Of a stretch of 64,000 nt of DNA, positions 51,852-63,768 are shown piece after piece. The position numbers were made by a program, and so were the translations under genes. Origin of the DNA: Campylorhamphus procurvoides (Eukaryota; Chordata; Aves; Passeriformes; Dendrocolaptidae); contig WBMV01006439.1 of the NCBI GenBank assembly GCA_013396655.1, positions 62,001 to 126,000 on the forward strand. The letters are read 5' to 3'. The notes below the pieces were generated by a model, which ran no database searches, was not told where the DNA came from, and saw only the letters and a program-made list of their open reading frames with translations. How positions within the stretch are numbered: position 1 is the first letter of the stretch; each line of letters opens with the position of its first letter.

Positions 51852-54579
51852 GGGGGGGATACAGAACTGTAAATGTAAAAAAAAAAAATCCCCAAAACCA
51901 CATTATCTTAATTAGAAATGGGGAAGATAGAGTCAAGATGAAACAGTTGCGAAACACGCTTCAAAATTGTGCAACAGAGCTTGAAGACAATGTAGAACAT
52001 CAAAATAAACAATCTGCTTTTGCATTCACTAATCCAAAAGAAAGCAAATCCCAGACTTTTTCATAAAACTGCCTGATGTCATTGAGACATTAGTAATCGA
52101 TATTTGGACACAGAACCCAGTCCTCTGTGTGCGTGGATCTGCTTGATGCCATCACCAGCTGAGTTCTGCTGCTTTACACCACCTTTCCACAGCATTTTCT
52201 GAATCTGATAATATGACTATTAACATAATAATGGTGTGGTATACTTACCTAGCAATTCAGAATCACTTGTAAACTGTGAGACTGGTGACATTGTTATTGA
52301 GGTAGTTTCTTCAAGAATCTCACAACTTCCCAGTGACTGATTTTGTTTTCTATGGATAAAATTCTACTTCCAAGTTCTGCAGCACAAGGAGCTGGTCTTT
52401 GCTTATATTAATTACTATATTATCTAGTTATAGAAAATATTTTATTTTTCTCCTGAAGTCTATCTAAAACAACACATATTTAATTAAAAAAATAAAGCAG
52501 AGGGGTTCAACTAAGTGTCATTTGGTAATGCGCATTCTAAGAATGAATCACAATTTTTAATTTTCCTCTGTTTAAAATGATTCTTAATGATAGAAAGTTT
52601 AATTTGGAAGGAGGAAAGGGTCATCTGCTTAAACACAAATTCCAGAAGTGCAATTGTGAACAGGAAAATGTGATTGGCCAAATAACATGAGAAGTAATAC
52701 TTTCAGAAGCTGATCAACATATGCAAGTGTATTTTAAAAGAAGGAGATAACAGCAGTCTTGCCATTGCTAGGCTATGGGAAAGCAGCTGGTGATTTGAGG
52801 CTTAGTCATGGAAGACTAACACATAAGCTAACACATCCTTGTGGCTAGTGATAAGGAATGTCAGCGTGTGGGACACAGTTCAGACTCATCTATTCAAATC
52901 ACAGAAGATGCATTCATATTGCCCTGAAATACAAAATAATGAAAACTAGTGAGAGACAAGATACAAAGGCACAGTCAATTATATAAAGGATATTAGAATG
53001 ATTCTGCCATATTTGTGTTATCTGCATGTAAATGCAAAATTGCAATGTGACTCCTCAGCCTCTAATATCAGTTAGAGTTCCTGTCTTGATTTTTCATATA
53101 TGTTTTGCAATCTATGACAATAACAAAGGCTATAAATGTTTCAAAAGCAAGTCATAATTGGACCTCTAGCAAGCTCTGCCTATGAGCTATAGATGACAGC
53201 ACCAACTGATTCTGACTGCTGTGGAAGGAATGTAGTAGAAAAAGCACTATTTAGCCATTGCAACTCATAAACTATCTACTTAGTCAAGATTCTTTCTAGG
53301 TCTTTTCCTAAAATAGGAATGTATATTGTGGCCTGCTGGTAATAGAAGTACATGCAGAGGCAAGTAAATTGGCAATTGCCAAATAAATTAACTAAATGTT
53401 GACAAATTTGCCAGAGCAGAGAGTTTAGTACTGAAGTTTCGAAACAGCTTTTAAACACAGAAAAATATAACTTACAAGAAAATGTGAATCTAAAGGTAAA
53501 TATATTAAAGGTTTACATTCTGAAAGAAGAACATTTCATTTTGCCCATGCCTGGATGATGATCTGAAAATCGTACTCACTGTTACCGAATCTCAGAGGTG
53601 CTTAAATTTACTAGCGGGGTACCTAATCTATTTTAAAAAGCAAAAGACCCTTCAAACTGCTTATCAAAGTGTCTGAAACCAAGCACTCAAATTTTGATCA
53701 ACTCACGACTTGACTCTTATCTGAGCTTAGTCGCAGTAGGGATAAAATTCATGCTCTCTAAGTTTAGATGTCTTTAATTTTCAGACACCTGTGTCTGTGT
53801 GAGACAGTGGAAAGAATGCTTTATAAAAGGACAAATTTTATAATCTCCTGGGAATTAATGGAAAGAAATAGGTGTTTCTGCTGCAGTATTCAACTGGTCT
53901 GTTTTCAATGTCTATATCAGAAGATCAATCACAGCCTTGATGTGCCCAAACTGGCTGTTTGCACTATAGGCATATAAAATAGATTAAATTAATCTTGCCA
54001 AATTAGTTTTTTTTCCTGAAATCCCCTAAGGATTTGGATCTGATAAATGACCTCTCAGTGTGTTTTATGCATAAGTAAAGAATCAAAGATCCTGAAAACA
54101 TTTTTAGGTGTCTGCTTCTTACATAATAACCAATAATTGGATTGTTTATTCAGGAAACTGAAGAACAGCCCAAAATGCACTTCGGCTCTGTGTGGTTCAG
54201 TCACTTGTGGGTTCTTCTAAGAAAGTGTGCATCTCATTGGTAAAAGTAGTGCTGACTGATGGAAAGACTCTCAATTCCTCTCTTTAAAGAAAGTCTCAAT
54301 GTAAGCAAGCATTTTAACTTCATTTAGACAAAATGAACAGAAGTCTGTAACCTCTGGTTGGTAGAATTTCCATATCATGGTACGTTTCATGTTTTCTATA
54401 GCATGTGGCCAGGCCACTTCATATTTATTCTGGTATTTGCTGCCAGGAACGTTTTTATATTTCACTTTAAAAGAATCATAGTGTGAAATGTGCGGTATTG
54501 CTGTGGGAGTAGTATCAGAGGCCAGTCCCTGGGTATGGACTAGTTTTTTCTCTGTTTCAGTTTCAGGAACTTGTGTTTC

Positions 54580-54700
54580 TTTCCTGAGCTACAGTACACC
54601 TTTCGATAGACAGAATGCAAAGCTGAGCTGCAGCTCTAAGTCCAGACATTAATGATTACACAAAGCTACGTAGAGAGAGTAATTACATTCCCTTCAGATG
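54580..54700. promoter_or_regulatory. Candidate regulatory block with two palindromes and homeodomain cores
   Basis: Within about 120 bases lie gagctgcagctc (54625-54636, perfect 12-base palindrome), attaatgattaca (54648-54660), ctacgtag (54666-54673, palindrome with a retained CpG) and gtaattac. The block is repeat-free. The reading as a binding-site cluster is inference from motif density. Confidence 0.25.
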
Positions 54701-54761
54701 TGTATTGTGTGCCTACATCTTTCAGCACTTTTGTCTTGACCTAGTCTTGATCCTTGTTGAT

Positions 54762-54814
54762 TCTTTTTTTGTTATTTTTGTTTTGGTTTTGGTTTTGTTT
54801 GTTCGTTTGTTTTC
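54762..54814. repeat. T/G low-complexity tract
   Basis: T runs are joined by TTTTGG and GTTTGTTC units. Confidence 0.8.
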
Positions 54815-55045
54815 AAACAGATATAACATGTATCTAACACAGGAACACTTACTTAATCCTTGCACTGCCAAGGATAATCTTCCCTGCAGAGACTGCATAA
54901 CTGTGCACATTACAACACGAACCTCACTGAAGAAAATACACTATTATTCCTTAGCAACAATACTACAACAGATTTGCCTTTCCACCCCAGCTTGTATATT
55001 GTAGTCCATTTGCCCAGCATGATTTCAACCAACACACACATATAT

Positions 55046-55110
55046 ATAATATAATATAATATAATATAATATAATATAATATAATATAATATAATATAAT
55101 ATAATATAAT
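55046..55110. repeat. (ATAAT)13 microsatellite
   Basis: Thirteen perfect units of the pentamer ataat run without interruption, preceded by a short (CA)n(TA)n run. The perfection suggests active length variation. Such tracts unwind easily under torsional stress. Confidence 0.97.
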
Positions 55111-56760
55111 AATTAAAAAATAATGAAATAATAATATAAAGTAATATATAATGTTTCAAGTTTATGTTCAAACCCAAAAGTATCTTATGTATACAAAGAT
55201 TATCCTTGAGCCTACCAGTAAGCAAAATTTTCTTGGGAGCTTTCCTGAATGTGCCCAGTCTCCAATGCAATGGGTCGGGCAGGCTGTCTGTCCTATGTCA
55301 CACCTGCTCTTGTGCTCTCATCACAACGTGGATATCTGGCAGAGATGGTATTCATCCCACAAACTTCCAAAAGCTACATGCTATAAGAAGAGGTAAGATT
55401 TTTCAAAAGTCCATCTCAAGTGACTAAGACAATTTTGCGGTCTTCTCAGTGACCAAAAAGTGCCTTGGTTTCAGTCTGCTTCTCTGCTTGGCCACAGGAG
55501 GAGTAGCCCTTAGCAGGAAAACAGAAAGACTTTCTCCTGCTCTGGCATATGCCACAGACCCTGAATAAGAGCAGTCAGGCCCATACTCCCACTCTGAACA
55601 CACTTCAAAGCTGTGTAAGTCTGGCTTCTCACTCCCATCTGAAGCACGCATTACCCTTCACACAGGGCTGACAAAACCAGGAACAGTCAACAAATTACAA
55701 TCCAATACATAAGGCCTTGTATCCCTATCTCTAAAGACCTTCCTTTTTTTCTTGTTTAGGCAGTCTGATTATATATACACTGTCTAAACAAAAGTCTCAC
55801 CCATACTCTTTGTAATGTCACCTGCAACACTTTTCTCTTCTGAAAAGGGCCCAGCCTCTTTTTTCTACAACTATCTAGTGTTTCTAGATGTCACAAAAGT
55901 CTTCTGAGGGAGGGGTTTGCAGTTGTACCTATTACAGAAAGATACACTTCTGGAACAGTTGTAATACAAGCCCACAATTCTAATACAGGGGCAATAGAAA
56001 ACTTAGTTTCAGCTGACCCTGCCCAAGCACAGAGTCACTTTTTTACATAAAGGTGAAAATAAAACTATTATTTCTTGCCTGTCCTTTCCCCCATGTTACC
56101 ATTTAAAATTCTCTGTTCCTTGCCACAAGAAATAAAGTACTGCTGAAATATTAAAATAAAATCAGTCATTTGTGTGAATAATTGTGAGGATTATAATCTT
56201 CAATTATTCAGAGTTATTCATTCAATTTGATATTTAAATTCAAACTACTTGGACAAGAAGGATAACACTGGACCAGTATTTTTCATTTTGTTGTTTCTCT
56301 GTCATTTCCTAAAGCAATTGAATATATACACATCTTAAAATAGCAGGGAAAGTGATTGCATGATTAAAAATGTAAAGGTCTTTTTTATGCTAAGGCTTCT
56401 GCTAGAAAGAAGAGGTTTTCATGAATATTAAAATATACATTAGTTAGAATAACAAAAAAACAGAACTGATACTAATAATGGCAATGAAATTTTTTTCCTG
56501 TGACAAATGCTTTTTCAAGTTAATGATTTTTAAAAAAGAAATCCATCCCCAAATACTGTTCATTAGAAAATATTTAATTATGAAATTGGAAAGAAAATCT
56601 GAGTTTGGGAGTGGTGGTGTTTTTTATATGGGAAAAAAAGAACAAAAAATTATGTATTAATGGTATTTTGAGCTTTCATTTTTCTCCTAAATATGCAAAA
56701 AGTGTATTTTTTTAACATTTGAGGTTGCTAAGTGGAGCTTTACTCCCTCATTTATCTTTG
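55111..56760. other. Unique non-coding DNA
   Basis: No gene is recognised. Overlapping plus-strand frames at 55151-55396 and 55164-55427 and a minus-strand frame at 55424-55651 have no domain motifs. Confidence 0.6.
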
Positions 56761-56852
56761 CCCTCCTTCCTTCCTTCCTTCTTTCCTTCCTTCCTTCCTT
56801 CCTTCCTCCCTTCCTCCCTTCCTTCCTCCCTTCCTCCCTTCCTTCCTTCTTC
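56761..56852. repeat. 92-bp pure pyrimidine tract, (CCTT)n/(CCCTT)n
   Basis: Every base in this interval is C or T. It consists of CCTT units giving way to CCTCCCTT units. The minus strand is the matching GA-rich strand. Long mirror-symmetric pyrimidine tracts can form intramolecular triplex (H-DNA) and are usually length-polymorphic. Confidence 0.97.
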
Positions 56853-57821
56853 AGTACATTAGGGTTATTCAATTTACACAAATTTATGTAAAAGTGGAAC
56901 TAAAACAGAAAAAATCACAAACACTTCTTTATTGTAAAAGAAAGTATTATTTTAGGTAAGAATGATTTTTTTTTAAAGTCAAAAAAAGATAATATGACCA
57001 TATATATTTCATTGAGTTCATTTCATAACTGTCCTAATACAGTGATAAGGACAAGACTGTCCTTATATAGTAAGTTCTAATTCAATTCATTGACTGTAGC
57101 TTTCCAGTGCTACCTCACAACTTGTACCAACTTGCACCCTGAGAAAACATGCATTATTTAAATGTATAATATATTTACCCTCTTCACTACAGTGTAAAGT
57201 TTGCATGAATTATTGCTGAGTGTGTTTCTTTAAGGTTATGCTTGGTATTGTTACAGTAACCTCATTTTTTATTGAATACCCGAGTGAATAACTACGTAAA
57301 ACCTGCAAGATTTGTTGGCATTAAAGCTAAGGCTGCCTCCAGGCACTGTTAACTTATGCATCATCCTTTGCTTAATTTCTTTGTTTTGTTTTAATTTGTA
57401 AACTGCCTCTGATCTGGAATGTACATTTTTCAAGTAGATTTGTTCCACAAGTATCATCTCATTCTCCTGAGTATATGAATTACTTTATAATAGGTGCAGA
57501 GGTACAGAGTTTATTAAATTGTAGCAATATTCTTTGCATGACTCATAAGTGTGCAAGAATTCAATTTAAATGAGGAGTTTAATTTTGCGTCTCTCATGCC
57601 TAAAATGACATGAACGACTTATCAAACATAAAATGATCAGTCTGGTGGTCAAATTTCTCAATTGTGACCTTTTCCATTTTAAGTCTTTTACAGAATCAGA
57701 CCATGAGCTCTTCTTAAAGTACCCCATTTCACTGGTAGTTTTTTAGCTCAACCAATCTATCAGGTGTCTGCTCTTTTTTTTCAACCAGATTATAGGGGTT
57801 GTCCAAGATTTTTCTTTTGCC

Positions 57822-57845
57822 CTCCAGTTCTAACTCCAGTTCTAA
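57822..57845. repeat. Perfect 12-bp tandem duplication
   Basis: ctccagttctaa occurs twice in direct succession. Confidence 0.85.
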
Positions 57846-58477
57846 TTTGTAAATGAGAAGAGCTAGTCAGAAAGAATCAGAGCATGAGGATGCTGACAGT
57901 CAGTCTGGATCTGTTCACATTGAGATTTAGACCACACCAGGTGATGGTTGTATCTACCTTCTTGATAAGGACTGAAATGTTCTTGCTAAGGGGAGGCAGT
58001 TGATCTGAGTGAAGTCTGAATGCAGCCAGTCCACGAAAACAATGCATATCATTGAGAGGTCTGGACTTCAGTGGAAATTTCACACTGAGCTCAAATGGTC
58101 ATCACAACATTCTTAAAGGAGCTCTAGGACTGCTAGAAACTGCACCACTGGCACAAGCTTATTGCAACAAGCATAGTCTTAGCAACGTGAACTACCTGTC
58201 TTTAATGCCCACTAAATGGAGACTTGTGGCAACAGAACTGTCAATCTGTCCTACCAGTAACTCACTAGGTGAATTAAATACTTATAAATGGTCTGGTCTC
58301 CACAAAATAATGGGTTTAACTTGTAAACAAAGAAATGGAAAAAAAAACCCAGCCTCCCTGTGCATCATTAATGTTTAGTGTAACTTGTACAGTCTCAACT
58401 TTAGTTCAGTCTCTAAGAACATAATAGCATGCCTTTTCCACCTAAACAATTAAGCATATATTTTTCATAGTAGTTTT

Positions 58478-58503
58478 AAACAAAACAAACAAACAAACAA
58501 AAA
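58478..58503. repeat. (AAAC)n simple repeat
   Basis: About six AAAC-type units, one with an extra A. Confidence 0.85.
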
Positions 58504-60219
58504 TTAATTTCTTACTAAATGTGGTACTTCTTCTTTCCAAATCCACATTCCACTTTTTGAACCACAAGTGAATGTGAGTGACTAACTTTGCAGCATTATA
58601 ATCTTCAAATAATGATTGTTTTATCACTGAAAAATATGAACTTCAGGTTATGTTTCTAATTGATGCATCATGCATATAATTTTCAGTAAGAGGAGTTATG
58701 CAAGCATACCCACAGGAGAATAGATCTGTTTTTCTTAATTGAGTCCACCTTCAGTCATTCTCCTGTGTTTACTTCTCTGGTGTTTCCCATTTTGTCTGGA
58801 TCTACAAATTAACTCTTTCCAAGTGTAGCTCAGATAGATCTGCAGCAGGCACACCTAACTCTTAATTGACTGTTACTTTGAGGTCTCAGGAGTGAATCAA
58901 TTAGGCACTCACTAAAGCTTCAAGGGAATGGCTGATCTGTTTCCATTACTAGAAACACAAAGGAGTGGTTTCCACTGTGCTCTGCAGTAACAATTCAGTA
59001 TTTGGTTTATCTGCCATTTGGAAAGTTCCCCTTTTCCTTTAGATGCTACTCATTCCCATGCTGTTGACAGATTTGTAAGAAACTCAGTTTAAGCATGATC
59101 TTAATATCTTTGCAGCTTGCAAGGTAGTGCCTCATATGGGACTTTTGCAATCTTCACTAAAATTAGGACAACATTTTCCTTTTCAGAGAAGAGATGACAG
59201 TTGAACTCATTGTTCATATGTGATTCTGAATTGTACGAGTTAAAATTCCAGATTTAAACTGCTTCACAGTACATCTGTACACTGTAAAAGAAAATAGCTT
59301 TCAATCAGGAATGTTTTTGTGAGGGAGGGAGCAGAGGAACTTTCATCACTTCCGCTGTTAAGTGTGAAAATGTTCACATGAGGGAAAAACACGACAGAAC
59401 CCTCCCCACCCCTGCCTTGGTCAAAGTAGCAAATGTATGCAAAAGTGATCTTTACTTAAGGTATGGTAAAAATTCTGATACATTTGATTAATATCTGAAA
59501 GGGCCTAATTGGTTCTGATTTTCTGATATACTAATATTAAATATTAAACCTCGTGAAAGAGTAGCACATAAGGCATACTGCCAAATAGATGTGCAGTACT
59601 TCCAACTCAAAAGCAGCAGACAAGATGTGTATTCCTTGCATTTCTCTTGTTTACCTCTATGTTTTCTTACGTCAGCAATTTAAAGCTCACACATATAATC
59701 TTTAGGGAAATTTGTGGCAGCATAATCAATATTATAACTAATAGAAGACTTCACAAACAAGTAAGAAATTCTAACTGGTGATAAGACTTTAAAACCAATA
59801 TCAGTTGCTGATTTTGTTATAATTTTGGAATGACAAATAGCTTGACAGTAAGTCTATGCTGTTAACCATTACTCTAATTAAATCCCCCCCCCAAACAGAG
59901 GATGTTCTGACTGCTAGACAGACTCAGGAAACAAGGAACGCATTACTTGGCCTATAAGGACAACCTGATTTCCACAAGTCTGTAAAAAGGCTCTGTTAAG
60001 TTAATTTCAAGGCAGCACTGTAAAACCTGATGCATTAGGTAGAAAGAATGCTTTGTAAAGAGCTGCCGTAAAAGCATGAAACTTATGTTTATATTTTCAA
60101 TCAAAAAAGCCATAAAGAAAACTTAAAAAGGATAATACACTTTTTCTCCAGTCAAGCACATTGCTTTCCATTACTGCTTCTGCTGGTAATTAGTTAGGGC
60201 CTTGCTCTCTTTCTGTGAA

Positions 60220-60237
60220 GTCAGGACAGTCAGGACA
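60220..60237. repeat. Perfect 9-bp tandem duplication
   Basis: gtcaggaca occurs twice in direct succession. Confidence 0.85.
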
Positions 60238-61170
60238 GTAACTACATTTCTGTCCTGAGAGTAGTACTGGTTCACAAGGAATTGCATTCTGTACCCTTGG
60301 TATTTTTTGGGGATAGAGGAAATACCAACCTTGCTGTTCCAGCAGTGGAGGACAGCTAGTCCAACTGCTAGCTAGCCATCTTCTCTGCAGGGCAGGTTTT
60401 AACATTCTTCAAAAAATATGAAAAGTTTTGAAAAAGACAGGTTTACATGTTGTCTTCTGGTAGATGATATATTCCTTGTTTTTTGGTCTTTTAGATGATT
60501 CAAATCAACTCTAGTCAAATGTACACAGAATTTGTGTGTGTGTACACAGATTTGAGCTTAAATATGCCATGGGGATAGAGAGGGAACAAAGTCTACTTCT
60601 GAGTTGAGTTTTTCTGTTCCATTTGTAAGAAAGAAGTTCAATACACTTTGTTTTCATCTGGGTACAGAACAGGAAACACTGAAAATGGAAAAGCTTTATG
60701 ATAAAGGCAAGCATTTCTCGATGAGTTCTCCATATGCCACTTTTATCTCTCCGGATGCCTTTGTCTGTTTGTACTGGGCTTTGCACAGGGATACGTAGCT
60801 GAATTTTAATGGCCCCTGGATTGCCAGTGTCTTGAAAGACAACCTAGATGAACTAATATTCTTTTTTCTCTCATAAATTAGACCAAAATATTTTAAACTT
60901 CATCCTTTTCTACTGCGTTAAACTGTGTTACATATTAGAATATCACAACACAGCATGAAGGATTACACTTCGACCAGATATCATTCAGCTTCTTTTCAGC
61001 TCAAGTCTCCCTCCTACACACACATCACATTTTGTCTGTCCTCTGCTGGAATCCCTGGCATGGGTATCTTTTTAATCTTTTTTACCCTTTTCCTCCTCCC
61101 ACTTAATTTCCAGTTTCTCTTCAGTTAGAGTAACCCATCATTTTTAATTTAAGCTAGCCTTCATTTATGT

Positions 61171-61239
61171 TTTCCCTTTCTTTTTCTCTTTTTCTCTCTT
61201 TCTTTTCCTTTTACTTTTTCTTTTTTCTTTTTTTTTTTT
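61171..61239. repeat. 69-bp pyrimidine-rich tract
   Basis: The tract is T and C only except for a single A at 61213, and it ends in a T homopolymer. It is low complexity and lies about 360 bases before the CR1-X. Confidence 0.9.
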
Positions 61240-61597
61240 AATATGTCGTTGTGTCATCCGATTTCTGACATGATACCCTTTGTCTTTCAGCAGCTTCTGT
61301 TTCCTTCTGACTGTCACAGCCTCTTCACATGCCACCTGCCTCAGATGCTTGGGTTCCCTTCACATTCCTCAGCCTCTCAGATCTCCCACCAAGCTGCTCT
61401 CTGCTATTTCCAATCCACTGAAACAGCCCTTACCAAGGTCAGCTGTGACCTCTTCTCTCTATAGACCACCTTTCTATTCTCATCCATCTCAGTCTATTGG
61501 CTACATTCAGCAAACCCTGCAATTTTCTCTGCCTTAATCCTGCATGGCACTTTGGTTTTGTAGCTCCTCTCTAAATGTCCTTCAATTGTATCTTGCA
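61240..61597. other. Unique non-coding DNA, pyrimidine-rich
   Basis: No gene is recognised. Two overlapping plus-strand frames (61243-61464 and 61280-61537) are rich in Ser and Pro because of the C/T-rich composition and carry no domain motif. Confidence 0.55.
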
Positions 61598-61842
61598 GAA
61601 TCATAGAATCCCAGAATATGCCAAGCTGGAAGGGACCCACAAGGATCATCCAGTCCAACTACTGGCCTGGACAGAACCATCCCCAAGAGGCCCACCATGT
61701 ACCTGAGAGTATCATCCAAACAACTGAACTCTGTCAGGCTTGGTGCTTTGACCAATTCCCTGAGGACCCTGTTCCCGTGCTCAACCACCCTCTGGGTGAA
61801 GAACCTCTTTCTAATATCCAACTTAAACCTCCCCTGACACAA
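61582..61842 (-). pseudogene. C-terminal remnant of CR1-X reverse transcriptase
   Basis: An 86-codon open stretch on the minus strand starts in the RT C-terminal block (GRFKLDIRKRFFTQ, then VVEHGNRV) and continues through a CLDDTLRYMVGL tail that is typical of CR1-X before running into the 3' UTR. It is only the very end of the ORF2 protein and is not expected to be functional. Confidence 0.8.
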
Positions 61843-62175
61843 CTTTAGGCCATTCCCTCAGGTCCTGTCACTGGTCACCACAGAGAAGACATCAGTGCCT
61901 GCCCCTCCTCTTCCCCTCCTGAGGAAGTTGTAACTACAATGAGGTCTCCCCTCAGTCTCCTCTTCAGGATGAACAGAACAAGTGACCTCAGCTGCTTCTC
62001 TTATGACTTCCCCTCAATGCCCTTCCCCATCTTCATTGCCCTCCTTTGGATACTCTCTTATAGCTTAATATCTTCCTTATATTGCAGTGCCCAAAACTGC
62101 ACACAATATCCAAGGTGAGGCCATCCCAGTGCAGAGCAGAGCGGGACAATCCCCTCCCTCGACTGGCTGCACTGC
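61598..62175 (-). mobile_element. CR1-X-like LINE 3' part, antisense orientation
   Basis: On the plus strand the element begins with the CR1 terminal repeat (gaatcatagaatcccagaat). It continues with aagctggaagggacccacaa and ggatcatccagtccaactac, a 3' end characteristic of CR1-X. The minus strand then gives a coding remnant with GRFKLDIRKRFFTQRVVEHG, the RT C-terminus, followed in the opposite direction by more RT-derived sequence (reverse of gaggagactgaggggagacc and similar) to about 62175. The copy is 5'-truncated. It is the best-preserved CR1 in the window at its 3' end. Confidence 0.93.
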
Positions 62176-63665
62176 TTCCTGAGGTATTATATTGCAGTGA
62201 ATGAATGAGATAGTATTTCAGCTTAACATCAAGGGAAAGAAAACACCACTGACAGTGAATAAAGCTGAGTATGCAAATCAGTAAAATTCTCTTTTCTAGT
62301 CATATGCAGAGGTATGTGACCCTTTCCTATTTTTTTTTCAGATTCCTCAGATTTATTACCAAACACAGCACAATGGTAGCCATGAGAACACTATTAAAGT
62401 TTTATGAAATTCGCTAGGCAAGGAGGATTTTGCAATACTGTTCAATGTATTTTATAGGGGTTTTTTGCCCAAATTTCAGTGTTGCCAACATATGGAAGGT
62501 AGCATAATTGACAGGGGTTATTTTGTGACACCTTTAAGTTTTTCACTAAACTCTTTGCATAATCATATAATACAGTTTTTAAAGAAAAGCTGTAATACAA
62601 CCAGAATACAATATACTTTAGCAGATTTATTCCCTGGGAATTTGTTCAATCTCTTTATCTCTTACAAGTGTAAAGTGCCTTACAATTGTAAATGCATATA
62701 AGGCCAATAGTGAGAGTGACATAAACATGTTGGTTTTCACAGCACAAATCTGCAGTCCAGAGCAAAATATGATTCACTTTTCCCTCCAGGACTGGTATAT
62801 GCCATTGCATGAGCTGGCAAATTCACCTTACCCTTCACATTTAGATTACTTCATACCAGGGATGCTAAGAAGGAAGAAGTTGTACGAAGGAAAGCAAGGA
62901 GAGGATGAAATACATGCAGATGAATCGGGTTTCACCTTTGCTCAATTGCAGCTCAGAGTGGTTGTGCAGTGAACGTTATCCAAAATGCCAGAGCTGTGGG
63001 ATGTGAGAAGCCAGGATCTCTTCTCATGCATTGCATTCTGCTTGCATGCATTCTGCTTGCATACATTCTGCCTGGAGGTGGGATTCCCTCCCCGGTTTAG
63101 ACCCCAGTGTAAGAAAATAATATCTTTCAAGACAATTTGGCTTCATTTCTTTCAGATTTGTGCCTATGACATGAGTTCAGGGAGAACAACAGCTTTTGAT
63201 TAGAAAAATTAGCAGGTCCATTTTCATTCTTACCATCAGCTACTGAAATGGGAACGCAAAGCAGTCTCTATCTCATTTTGCAGGGATATTATGTGTGGGG
63301 AAAAGAATTCACCTCTTAGCACCTGCTTTTATTTCTGATTTTCCCAAGTCATGCAAAACTAAGGATTTCCATTTTAGTCTGTACTAAATTAGGCCACTCT
63401 TTCTGGAACACATAGTAACAATTAGAAATTGCTTTGTGCTTTGTAGGATTATTGTGCCAGATGTTGTTCCCTGGCAAAGTTACAAAAATAAGGTTTATAA
63501 CTGTCAGCATTGCTGCCACCTTGTGTGGCAGAGAACGTGCAGGATCAGAAATGGGAAAAATCCTGTCAGAAATGGGTTTCTGAGGAAAGTGAAGAAGACA
63601 ATCAGGGTGCTTTAAAACCTGAAGCTTTTACAGTGTTGTAAAATGGTTTCCTGTCTTTTTTACTT
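62176..63665. other. Unique non-coding DNA before the gap
   Basis: No gene is recognised. Frames at 62465-62701 (+), 62727-62972 (+) and 62985-63203 (+) lack domain motifs. A 15-bp tandem repeat lies at 63033-63077, and tgccaccttgtgtggca near 63511-63527 is a short inverted repeat. Confidence 0.55.
63033..63077. repeat. 15-bp tandem repeat, three units
   Basis: gcattctgcttgcat is repeated perfectly at 63033-63047 and 63048-63062, followed by a third diverged unit (acattctgcctggag). Being a multiple of three, it appears as a repeated five-residue pattern in overlapping frames, which makes them look more protein-like than they are. Confidence 0.9.
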
Positions 63666-63768
63666 NNNNNNNNNNNNNNNNNNNNNNNNNNNNNNNNNNN
63701 NNNNNNNNNNNNNNNNNNNNNNNNNNNNNNNNNNNNNNNNNNNNNNNNNNNNNNNNNNNNNNNNNNNN
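63666..63768. other. Assembly gap (103 Ns)
   Basis: A run of N bridges a T-rich left edge and a G-rich right edge. The sequence content and true length are unknown. Open frames drawn across it are artefacts. Confidence 0.98.

Larger units (their letters stand above)
51852..55045. other. Unique AT-rich non-coding DNA
   Basis: A short G run then an A run follow the CR1 directly. No gene is recognised. A motif-rich block at 54580-54700 is listed separately, and a T/G tract lies at 54762-54814. Short frames (for example 51791-52066 + and 54705-55004 +) lack domain motifs. Confidence 0.6.
56853..61170. other. Long unique AT-rich non-coding stretch
   Basis: No gene is recognised. The longest frame is 58052-58378 (+, 108 codons), without known motifs. 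Small repeats lie at 57822-57845, 58478-58503, 59885-59893 (C run) and 60220-60237. Confidence 0.55.

Noticed and set aside
56687..56959. Gly/Lys/Glu/Arg-rich and Leu/Pro/Ser-rich frames over the pyrimidine tract
   Set aside because: They are translations of a simple repeat and not proteins.
63511..63527. Second CTCF-like site (tgccaccttgtgtggca)
   Set aside because: It does not keep the CTCF core register and is better described as a short inverted repeat.
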